From assembly GCF_014673495.1 (NCBI RefSeq), contig NZ_CP051006.1, positions 8,307,001 through 8,371,000 on the forward strand: a stretch of 64,000 bases of DNA, read 5' to 3'. A program made the position numbers and the translations under genes. Origin of the DNA: Streptomyces griseofuscus (GTDB taxonomy: Bacteria; Actinomycetota; Actinomycetes; Streptomycetales; Streptomycetaceae). This document shows positions 1-8,200 of this stretch, piece by piece (position 1 is the first letter of the stretch; every line of letters begins with the position of its first letter). Below the pieces are notes generated by a model. It was not told the DNA's origin. It saw only the letters and a list, made by a program, of their open reading frames with translations, and did no database searches.

Positions 1-242
1 CGCACCCGGCGCCGGTGGGCGGTGGCGGCGGCGTCGACAGCACCGCGCGCACCGGCCAGCTCCTTGCGCGCGGTACGCTCCAGGCCGCTCACGGCACTGC
101 GCGCACGGTCGAGATCACGGCGCGCGGCGCCGTACTCCGAGGCGAAGGCGAACTTCCAGCCGCCCGGATACCGGTAGAGCTGTCTGCCGACCGCGGCCAC
201 GGCGACCAGAGCGAGCAGAAGTATCCAGCCCCAAGCATGCAT
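1..242 (-). CDS. Partial hypothetical membrane-anchored coiled-coil protein (5' end only)
   Basis: Minus-strand reading frame open from an ATG at 242-240 to the left edge: 80 complete codons, no stop. Seen: a purine-rich ribosome binding site (GGGGAGGG on the minus strand, about 247-254) ends four bases before the ATG. Residues about 4-20 form a hydrophobic segment (WGWILLLALVAVAAVG), consistent with one N-terminal membrane anchor. The rest is Ala/Arg/Glu/Asp-rich and helical in character, as in a coiled coil, and codons mostly end in G or C. I do not recognise the family. It is read in the same direction as the P450-ferredoxin unit but about 300 nt beyond it, past a candidate terminator, so it is probably a flanking gene outside the polyketide cluster. 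The C-terminus and length are unknown. Confidence 0.68.
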   Translation of the reverse strand, partial: MHAWGWILLLALVAVAAVGRQLYRYPGGWKFAFASEYGAARRDLDRARSAVSGLERTARKELAGARGAVDAAATAHRRRV

Positions 243-539
243 GATGCCCTCCCCCGTACGGCAGCCGGCGCCCCACGCCGTGACCGATGCCTCGGTGCTG
301 TCCGCGTCGACGACTACCGGCAACGGGCACGGGCCGTCAAATCCATTACGACCCGGTCCGGTTACGGCAGAGCGCGAGCCGGGGACGGGCGCCGTCGGTG
401 CGGGGGAGGGAAAAGCTGCCACCGAGCGGAACCGCCGGGAACGCGACCGTGTGCGCTCCGGCGACGCGCCGTCAGCCCGGTGCCGCCGACGGGCGAGTCA
501 TCCGTCGACGGCTCGGCCAAGTGGTCCCCGGCCATGTGG
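243..539. other. Intergenic stretch between the ferredoxin and the left-edge gene
   Basis: 297 nt. I see no convincing gene here: the frames that cross it have poor codon bias and no ribosome binding site. It holds the ribosome binding site of the left-edge gene (about 247-254), presumably that gene's promoter, and an inverted repeat at 482-512 listed separately. I could not place -10/-35 elements with confidence. Confidence 0.55.
482..512 (-). terminator. Candidate hairpin terminator after the P450-ferredoxin unit
   Basis: Inverted repeat with 11-nt arms (482-492 and 502-512) around a 9-nt loop. On the minus-strand transcript the single mismatch becomes a G-U wobble, giving a GC-rich stem starting about 28 nt past the ferredoxin stop codon. 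No U-tract follows; Streptomyces hairpin terminators often lack one. Termination is inferred from structure and position only. Confidence 0.45.
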
Positions 540-734
540 TCATACGACCCTGATCGCCGACGTCGGACACCGCGCGGCCGCCTCCTGCGCCGCCTCCCGC
601 TGGTCGGCCGGGGGAGTGGCGTCGAGGAGGATCACCGTGCCGTCGTCGTCGTTCTGGTCGAAGACCGCCGGGGCGGCGAGGACGCAGGCTCCCGCGCCGC
701 AGCAGAGGTCCATCTCGATCTCGATCCGGGTCAC
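540..734 (-). CDS. [3Fe-4S] ferredoxin, redox partner of the adjacent P450
   Basis: A 64-residue soluble ferredoxin that should pass single electrons from a ferredoxin reductase to the neighbouring cytochrome P450. Seen: the actinobacterial single-cluster pattern with Cys11, Cys17 (C-x5-C, sequence CCGAGAC) and Cys56 followed by Pro. An extra Cys12 replaces the usual Val. The segment APAVFDQNDDDGTV matches this family. Start: GTG at 734-732, chosen because the product then has normal family length; a GGGG-rich ribosome binding site overlaps the P450 stop (TGAGGGG). Upstream in-frame starts would add a long nonsense extension inside the P450 gene. The gap to the P450 is 11 nt, so the two are almost certainly co-transcribed and translationally linked. 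It resembles the ferredoxins that serve polyene P450s (PteE, PimF, AmphM). Confidence 0.9.
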   Translation of the reverse strand: MTRIEIEMDLCCGAGACVLAAPAVFDQNDDDGTVILLDATPPADQREAAQEAAARCPTSAIRVV

Positions 735-745
735 CGGGCCGCCCC

Positions 746-1963
746 TCACCAGCGCACCGGCAGTTCGAGGACGCCGTACGTCACCATCATCTCCCGGGTG
801 CCGATCTCCTGGGGCGGCACGGCAAGTTCCAGGCGGGGGAAGCGGCGCAGCAACGACTCGTAGCCGATGGCGAGTTCGAGCCGGGCCAGGTGGTGCCCCA
901 TGCACTGGTGGGGGCCGTTGCCGAAGGCCATGTGCCGGGACGGGCCGCGGCGGATGTCGAAGGTGTCGGGGTCCTCGAAGCCCAGCGGGTCACGGTTGGC
1001 CGCGGGCAGCGACACCGTGACGACCTGGCCCGCGCGGATCGACCGCCCCTCGAACTCGAAGTCCTCGGCGGCCACGCGGATCGGCCCGATCTGCACCACG
1101 CTGAGGTAGCGCAGCAGTTCCTCGACCGCGTCGTCCATCAGCGACCAGTCGGCGCGCAGCGCGGCCAGCTGCTCGGAGTGGCGCAGCAGGGCGTAGGTGC
1201 CCAGCGCCAGCATGTTGGTGGTGGTCTCCAGACCGGCGATGAGCAGGACGATCGTGATCCCGAGCAGCTCCTCGTCGGTCAGGTCCGTCTCCACGGTGAG
1301 CCTGCCCAGGATGTCCGGGCCCGCGTCCTTGCGCGCGGCCGCGATCAGGGCGTGGAGCATGCCGCCGAGGATCGCCATCGACTGCTGCATCTCCTCCCCG
1401 GTGGTGGAGAGGCTGAAGAGCACGTCCACATGGCGCCCGAACTCCGCGCGGTCCGCCTCCGGCAGGCCGAGCAGTTCCGAGGTGACCAGTGTGGGCAGGG
1501 GCTTGGCGAAGGCCTGGACGAGATCGACGGGGCCGCTCGCGCTCGCCATCTCGTCCAGCAGACGGTCCGTCAACTCCTGTATGCGTGGCCGGAGTTCCCG
1601 TACCCGCCGGATGGTGAAGTGCTTGCTCAGCAGCCGGCGGTAGCGGGTGTGCTCGGGCGGGTCCATATTGACGAACATCCCCGCGGGCAGCGCGTCGGTG
1701 CTCAGCTCCGAACCGGGCACCTTCACCGGCGAGCGCTTCCCGGCGGGCAGCGAACTGAACCGAGTGTCCGCCAGCACGGACCGCGCGGTCTCCAGACCGG
1801 TGACCAGTTGCCCGATGTGCCCGTCGGGGTAGCGCAGCGGGGTGATCGGGCATTCGGCGCGTGCTCGCGCGAAGGGAGCGGGCGGGTCGAAAGGACAACC
1901 CGCGGGGCGCGCCGTGGGAAAAGGCTGGGCCGAGGGATTCTCGGCAGCTTGCGAATGCACCAT
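746..1963 (-). CDS. Cytochrome P450 monooxygenase, CYP105-like; probable macrolide hydroxylase
   Basis: A 405-residue soluble haem monooxygenase. Seen: I-helix oxygen-activation motif AGLETT at 243-248, K-helix ExxR at Glu282-Arg285, and haem-ligand loop FGNGPHQC with Cys354 as the axial thiolate. The length and C-terminus (GVLELPVRW) resemble CYP105 enzymes. The ATG at 1963-1961 is preceded five bases upstream by GAGGA. It is read divergently from the loading synthase across 284 nt and is followed 11 nt later by its ferredoxin. Filipin-type pathways use P450s at C26 (PteC) and C1' (PteD), and pentamycin/fungichromin formation adds a C14 hydroxylase (PtnJ). As I recall, pteC-pteE lie after the last PKS gene, so a P450 beside the loading synthase may be the C14-type enzyme. 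That assignment is inference; the P450 family call is firm. Confidence 0.9.
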   Translation of the reverse strand: MVHSQAAENPSAQPFPTARPAGCPFDPPAPFARARAECPITPLRYPDGHIGQLVTGLETARSVLADTRFSSLPAGKRSPVKVPGSELSTDALPAGMFVNMDPPEHTRYRRLLSKHFTIRRVRELRPRIQELTDRLLDEMASASGPVDLVQAFAKPLPTLVTSELLGLPEADRAEFGRHVDVLFSLSTTGEEMQQSMAILGGMLHALIAAARKDAGPDILGRLTVETDLTDEELLGITIVLLIAGLETTTNMLALGTYALLRHSEQLAALRADWSLMDDAVEELLRYLSVVQIGPIRVAAEDFEFEGRSIRAGQVVTVSLPAANRDPLGFEDPDTFDIRRGPSRHMAFGNGPHQCMGHHLARLELAIGYESLLRRFPRLELAVPPQEIGTREMMVTYGVLELPVRW

Positions 1964-2037
1964 GAAAATCCTCGGACCTCGTCATCGGAGGAGAACTGGG
2001 GAAGGCTGTATGACGTGCAGTTGTCTCATGACCGCCC

Positions 2038-2053
2038 CTAGGGTTCTCCTTAG
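2038..2053. promoter_or_regulatory. Putative PAS-LuxR (PimM/PteF-type) operator, box 1
   Basis: CTAGGGTTCTCCTTAG matches 13 of 16 positions of CTVGGGAWWTCCCBAG, the published consensus for PimM, the pimaricin PAS-LuxR activator, whose orthologues (PteF, AmphRIV, NysRIV) control other polyene clusters. Either strand gives 13 of 16. Its place between divergent tailoring and PKS genes suits an activator site. Binding is inferred. Confidence 0.6.
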
Positions 2054-2080
2054 AAAATTCCGGCCGCCGGGATTCCACCC

Positions 2081-2096
2081 TTGGGGATTCCCCTAA
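2081..2096. promoter_or_regulatory. Putative PAS-LuxR operator, box 2
   Basis: TTGGGGATTCCCCTAA contains a perfect GGGGA-T-TCCCC dyad and matches 13 of 16 positions of the PimM consensus. Its first base lies 43 bp, about four helical turns, from the first base of box 1, so two dimers could sit on the same face of the DNA. Function is inferred from sequence and position. Confidence 0.5.
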
Positions 2097-2234
2097 AACT
2101 GATCCGCCACAGCGGCGGGGCGCTGCCGCGGGACCGAAACTGGGGCCACACCGCAACCCGTTGCCGCCTCGGTCGCACCGATCGCCTGTGCCGCGGCCGC
2201 CATGGTGCGGTGCCTTTTCGTTCTCTGTGTGGGC

Positions 2235-2242
2235 GGGTGGAG
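2235..2242 (+). promoter_or_regulatory. Ribosome binding site that fixes the start of the first PKS
   Basis: GGGTGGAG ends five bases before the ATG at 2248. The frame stays open upstream to a TTG at 2161, but that start has no comparable site and would add 29 residues with no family character. Confidence 0.75.
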
Positions 2243-2247
2243 TGCAA

Positions 2248-5200
2248 ATGGTCGAGTCCGAGCGCAACGGGACGGGGAATCGGGCCGGTTCGGCTTCGGC
2301 GGACTCGGCCGGTGACATAGCCGTCATCGGTCTGGCGTGCCGGCTGCCGGGCGCCGCGGACCCGGGTGCCTTCTGGCGGCTGCTCAGCGAGGGCACGGAC
2401 GCGATCACCGACGTACCCCCGGACCGGTGGGACGGGGCCGCGGTGGCCGACGCCGACCCGTCCGAGCCCGGGCGGACCGACATCCGCCGGGGCGGGTTCC
2501 TCGACCGTGTCGGCCACTTCGACGCCGGGTTCTTCGGGCTCTCCCCCAAGGAGGCCGCCGCGATGGACCCGCAGCAGCGGCTGGTCCTGGAGCTGGCCTG
2601 GGAGGCGCTGGAGGACGCGCACGTACGTCCCGGGACACTGCGCTCCACCCGCACCGGGGTGTTCGTCGGCGCCATCTGGGACGACTACGCGACCCTGCAC
2701 CACCGCTCCGGGCTCACGGCCATCTCGCCGCACACCGTCACCGGTCTGCATCGCAGCATCATCGCCAACCGGGTCTCGTACTTCCTCGGACTGCACGGCC
2801 CCAGCCTGACCGTGGACTCCGGCCAGTCCTCGTCCCTGGTCTCGGTCCACCTGGCCTGCGAGAGCCTGCGCAAGGGCGAGTCGACGGTGGCCCTCGCCGG
2901 TGGCGTCAGTCTCAATCTCGTGCCCGAAAGCACCCTGGGCGCCGCCAAGTTCGGGGGACTGTCACCCGACGGCCGCTGCTTCACCTTCGACGCCCGCGCC
3001 AACGGCTACGTCCGCGGCGAGGGCGGCGGCATCGTCGTCCTCAAACCCCTCGCCCGGGCCGTCGCGGACGACGACCCCGTCTACTGCGTGATCCGCGGCA
3101 GCGCCGTCAACAACGACGGCGGCGGCGAGGGACTGACCGTGCCCCTGCGTTCCGGGCAGGAACAGGTGCTCAGGCTCGCCTGCGAGCGCGCCGGTGTCGA
3201 CCCCGCGCACATCGGCTACGTCGAGTTGCACGGCACCGGCACCAAGGTCGGCGACCCCGTCGAGGCGGCCGCGCTCGGCGCGGTGCTGGGCACGGGACGC
3301 GCGCCCGGCGACCCGCTGCGGGTGGGCTCGGCCAAGACCAACGTCGGCCACCTGGAGGGCGCCGCCGGCATCACCGGCCTGCTCAAGGCGGCCCTCGCCC
3401 TGCACCACCGCGAACTGCCCGCCAGCCTCAACTTCGAGACACCGAACCCGGCGATCCCGCTGGACCGGCTGAACCTGCGCGTGCAGACCGAGCACAGCGC
3501 CTGGGCCGCCGAGGACGGCCGCCCGCTGTTCGCCGGGGTCAGCTCGTTCGGCATGGGCGGCACCAACTGCCACATCGTGCTGGCGGAACACCGGGAGACG
3601 GCGGCCCCGGACGCGCAGAACGGCACGGGAGCGGCCTCGGGAGACGCGGACACGGGAGAGTCAAGGGCGGGGGAGCCGGGTACGGGTACGGCCGCGACCT
3701 GCTGGCCGCTGTCCGCCAGGACCGCGTCGGCGCTGCGCGGCCAGGCCGCCGCCCTGCTGGCCCACACCGAGGCGCACCCCGCACTCGCCCTGCCCGATGT
3801 CGGCCGGTCGCTGGCCACCGGCCGTACCGCCTTCGAACACCGGGCCGTCGTCGTCGGTGAGAACCGCGAGGACTTCCTGCGTGCCCTGCGCGCGCTGTCC
3901 ACGGACGGCGTCGACACGGCCCTGACCACGGGCCGTACGGCACCCCGCGGCGAACTCGCCTTCCTCTTCTCGGGCCAGGGCAGCCAGCGTGCCGGCATGG
4001 GCCGCGAACTGGCGGAGACCGTACCGGCGTTCGCCACCGCGCTGGACGACGTGTGCGCCCACCTCGACCCCCTGCTGCCGAGGCCCCTGCGCGAGATCGT
4101 GTTCGCCGCCGAAGGCACCGGGGACGCGGCGGAACTCGACCGCACCCTCTACACCCAGACCTCGCTGTTCGCCCTCGAAGTCGCCCTGTTCCGGACGCTG
4201 GAGAGCTGGGGCGTCACCCCCGACGTGCTCATGGGCCACTCCATCGGCGAACTCGCCGCCGCGCACGTGGCCGGTGTCCTCTCGCTCGCCGACGCCTGCA
4301 CCCTCGTGGCCGCCCGCGGCCGTCTGATGCAGGCGCTGCCCGCCGGTGGCGCCATGATCGCTGTCCAGGCCACCGAGGACGAGGTCCGCGACCGTATCGG
4401 CGCGCACACCGACCGCGTCAGCATCGCCGCGCTGAACGGCCCCGACTCCGTCGTCGTCTCCGGCGACGAGGACCTCGCCACCGGGATCGCCGACGCCTTC
4501 GCCGCCCTCGGCCGCAAGACCAGCCGACTGCGGGTCAGCCACGCCTTCCACTCCCCGCACATGGAACCCATGCTGGCGGAGTTCCGCGAGGTGGCCGAGA
4601 GCCTGACCTTCCACGCCCCGCGCATCCCGATCGTGTCCAACGTGACGGGCCGACTCGCCGCGAAGCTCCCGGCGTACGAGGGGTGCGACGCCGCGTACTG
4701 GGTCCGCCATGTACGCGAGGCGGTCCGCTTCGCCGACGGTGTCGCCCGCCTCGACGAGCAGGGTGTACGCACCTACCTCGAACTCGGCCCCGGTGGCGTC
4801 CTCACCTCCATGGCCCGCGCGGGGGCCGACGGCGACTCCCTGTTCGTCCCCGCCCTGCGCGCCCGCCGCCCCGAGACCCCCGCCCTGCTCACGGCCGTCG
4901 CCGCACTGCACGTCCACGGCCTGGAACCGGACTGGGACGCCCTGTTCGGCGGCGGACGAGGCACACACCGCAAGGTCACGCTCCCCACCTACGCGTTCGA
5001 ACGGCAGCGGTACTGGCTGGACGGCGCCACCACCGCCCTCGCCGCCCCGCCCACCACAGGCCAGGCCCCGGCAGACCCGCAGCCCGACACCGTTGCCGAA
5101 ACCGAGACCGCGCCGCTCGGCGCCCTCGGCCGACGGCTCGCCGAACTGCCGGAGTCCGCACGCAAAGAGGCCGCGCTCGACCTGGTCCGCGCCCATGTCG

Positions 5201-8200
5201 CCGCCGTTCTCGGCCACGCCGAGGCCCGCCAGGTCGAGAGCGAGTGGACCTTCAAGGACCTCGGCTTCGACTCGCTCAGCTCGGTGGAACTGCGCGATCA
5301 GCTCGGCGCCGCCACCGGCCTGCGCCTGCCCAGCGGACTGCTGTTCGACCACCCCACCCCGGCCGCACTCGCCCGCCACCTCGCCACCCGCTCCCTGGGC
5401 GCCGAGGACACCAGGGGCCGTACGCCCACGACGGCCGCCGACCCCGACGAGCCCATCGCCATCGTGGCCATGAGCTGCCGACTGCCCGGCGGCATCAGCT
5501 CCCCCGAGGACCTGTGGCGGCTGCTCGCCTCCGGGGGCGACGCCGTCTCCGGGTTCCCTACGGACCGCGGCTGGGACGTCGAGGCGCTCTGGGACCCGGA
5601 GCCCGGCACCCCCGGCAAGTCCTCGACACGGTACGGCGGCTTCCTGCGCGGGGCGGCGGACTTCGACGCCGCCTTCTTCGGCATCAGCCCGCGCGAGGCC
5701 GCCGCGATCGACCCCCAGCAGCGGCTGGTCCTGGAGACCGCCTGGGAGGCCATCGAACGGGCCGGAGTCGACCCGGCCACCCTGCGCGGCAGCCGGGCGG
5801 GGGTGTTCATCGGCGCGACGGCACAGGACTACGGCCCCCGGCTGCACGAGCCCGTCGACGAAGCCGGCGGCTACCTGCTGACCGGCACGACCACGAGTGT
5901 CGCCTCGGGGCGCGTGGCCTACTCCTTCGGCCTCGAAGGCCCCGCCGTCACCGTGGACACGGCCTGCTCCTCGTCCCTGGTCGCCCTGCACCTGGCCGTC
6001 CAGTCACTGCGCGGCGGCGAGTGCACGATGGCACTGGCCGGCGGCGTCACGGTGATGTCCACACCCGGCATGTTCGTGGAGTTCAGCCGCCAGGGCGGCC
6101 TGTCCGCGGACGGCCGGTGCAAGGCGTTCGCGGCCGCCGCGGACGGCACGGGCTGGGCCGAGGGCGTCGGCATGCTCCTGGTGGAGCGGCTCTCCGACGC
6201 CCGCCGCAACGGCCACCAGGTGCTCGCCGTCATCCGGGGCAGCGCCGTCAACCAGGACGGCGCGTCCAACGGACTCACGGCACCCAACGGTCCCTCCCAG
6301 CAGCGCGTCATCCGCCAGGCCCTGGCGGCCGCCGGACTCACGCCCGCCGACGTCGACGCCGTGGAGGCACACGGTACGGGGACGAGGCTCGGCGACCCGA
6401 TCGAGGCGGAATCCCTCATCGCCACCTACGGCCGAGGGCGTTCGCAGGACCGGCCGTTGTGGCTCGGCTCGCTCAAGTCGAACATCGGTCACACGCAGGC
6501 CGCCGCCGGTGTCGCCGGTGTGATCAAGATGGTCATGGCGATGCGCCACGGCCTCCTGCCGCGCACGCTGCACGTGGACGAGCCGACCCCGCACGTGGAC
6601 TGGTCGGCGAGCGATGTACGCCTGCTGACCGAGGCGGTGGAGTGGCCCGCGGGCGGCCCGCCGCGCCGGGCGGCGGTGTCCTCCTTCGGCATCAGCGGCA
6701 CCAACGCGCACCTCATCGTCGAGCAGGCCCCCGGCACGCCCGAGGAACCCCCGGCTCCGGGCTCGGGCGCGGTCGTACCGTGGCTGCTGTCGGCGAAGGA
6801 CGACACGGCGCTCCGGGAGCAGGCGGCCCGGCTGCTGTCCTACCTGGACGGCGAAGGCGCGGGCGTCCGCACGGAGGACGTGGCGTTCTCCCTGGCGACG
6901 TCCCGCGCGGCGCTGGAGCGCCGTGCGTCGGTCGTGGGGGCGGAACTCGGGGAACTCCGTAACGGGTTGGAGACGATCGTCTCCGGCGCCGCTCCGGTGG
7001 GCGGTGCCGTCGGCGGCAAGGTCGCGTTCCTGTTCTCGGGGCAGGGCTCCCAGCGGTTGGGGATGGGCCGCGAGCTGTACGCGTCCTACCCGGTGTTCGC
7101 CGCGGCGTACGACGAGGTCTGTGCGCTCCTCGGCATCGAGGTCGACGTCGAGGCGGAGACACTGCATCAGACGGGCGTGACCCAGCCTGCTCTGTTCGCG
7201 GTTGAGGTGGCGTTGTTCCGGTTGTTGGAGTCGTGGGGTGTGCGGCCGGATTACGTGGCCGGGCATTCGGTTGGGGAGATCGCGGCCGCGCATGTGGCGG
7301 GTGTGCTGTCGCTTGAGGATGCGGCGCGGTTGGTGTCGGCGCGCGCCGCGTTGATGCAGGTGTTGCCGGGTGGCGGTGCGATGGTCGCCGTAGAGGCGAC
7401 CGAGGGCGAGGTGTTGCCGCATCTGACCGCCGGGGTGGGCATCGCGGCGATCAACGGCCCCCGGTCGGTGGTGATTTCCGGTGTTGAGGACGCGGTCCTG
7501 GCGGTTGCGGAGCTGTTCGCCGGTCGGGGTCGTAAGACGTCCCGGCTGAAGGTGAGCCATGCGTTCCATTCGCCTTTGATGGAGCCGATGTTGGAGGAGT
7601 TCGGCGAGGTCGTCGGCGGGTTGGTCTTCAACGAGCCGAGGATTCCGGTCGTTTCGAACCTCACGGGCCGTCTGGCCGAGCCGTACACGCCGGAGTACTG
7701 GGTTCGGCACGTGCGCGAGGCGGTTCGTTTCGCGGACGGTGTGCGGACCTTGCACGAGCTGGGTGTCGGGACGTTCGTGGAGATCGGTCCCGGTGGTGTC
7801 CTCAGCGGCATGGCCCAAGGCTGTGCGGACGACATCGTCACCGTCCCCGTACTGCGAGCCGACCGCCCCGAACCGCGGGCCGTCGTCGCCGCGCTCGCCG
7901 AACTGCACATCAGCGGTACGCCAGTTGACTGGCGTGTCTTCTTCCCGGACGCCCGGCGGGTCGACCTGCCCACCTACGCCTTCCAGCGCGAGCGCTACTG
8001 GCTCGACGTACCCCGGACGGCGACCGGGAGCCTCCCGGAGGCGTCGGACGCCGAGTTCTGGGACTCCGTCGAGCGCGAGGACCCGGCGTCGCTCGGGGCG
8101 CTCCTGGGGCTGGAGCCCACGGAACTGGACGTGGTCGCACCCAAGTTGTCCGCCTGGCGTCGGCAGCGGCGCGAGCAGTCCGTCGCCGACGGCCGGCGCT

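Larger units (their letters stand above)
1964..2247. promoter_or_regulatory. Divergent promoter region between the P450 and the first PKS gene
   Basis: 284 nt with no gene, separating start codons on opposite strands, so it must carry promoters for both the P450-ferredoxin unit and the PKS operon. The ribosome binding site of the P450 (GAGGA, minus strand, just above 1963) and that of the first PKS (GGGTGGAG, 2235-2242) lie at its ends. The middle holds two operator-like palindromes (2038-2053 and 2081-2096) in a locally AT-richer stretch. Exact -10/-35 elements could not be assigned by eye. About 140 nt separate the second box from the PKS start, so the PKS mRNA may have a sizeable leader. 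Confidence 0.75.

Noticed and set aside
15..863. Plus-strand open frames over the left end (15-863, 241-1020)
   Set aside because: They run antisense to the left-edge gene, the ferredoxin and the P450, lack ribosome binding sites and show Arg/Gly-rich low-complexity translation.
735..905. Longer 121-residue version of the ferredoxin starting inside the P450 gene
   Set aside because: The N-terminal extension is Arg/Pro-rich shadow sequence of the P450 gene; the 64-residue form fits the family and has a ribosome binding site.
2161..2247. Upstream TTG start for the first PKS
   Set aside because: The extra 29 residues have no family resemblance, and the strong ribosome binding site at 2235-2242 points to the ATG at 2248.
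2100..2247. Riboswitch or structured leader before the first PKS
   Set aside because: Only short GC-rich stems (for example around 2111-2140) that would occur by chance at this GC content; no known riboswitch motif seen.
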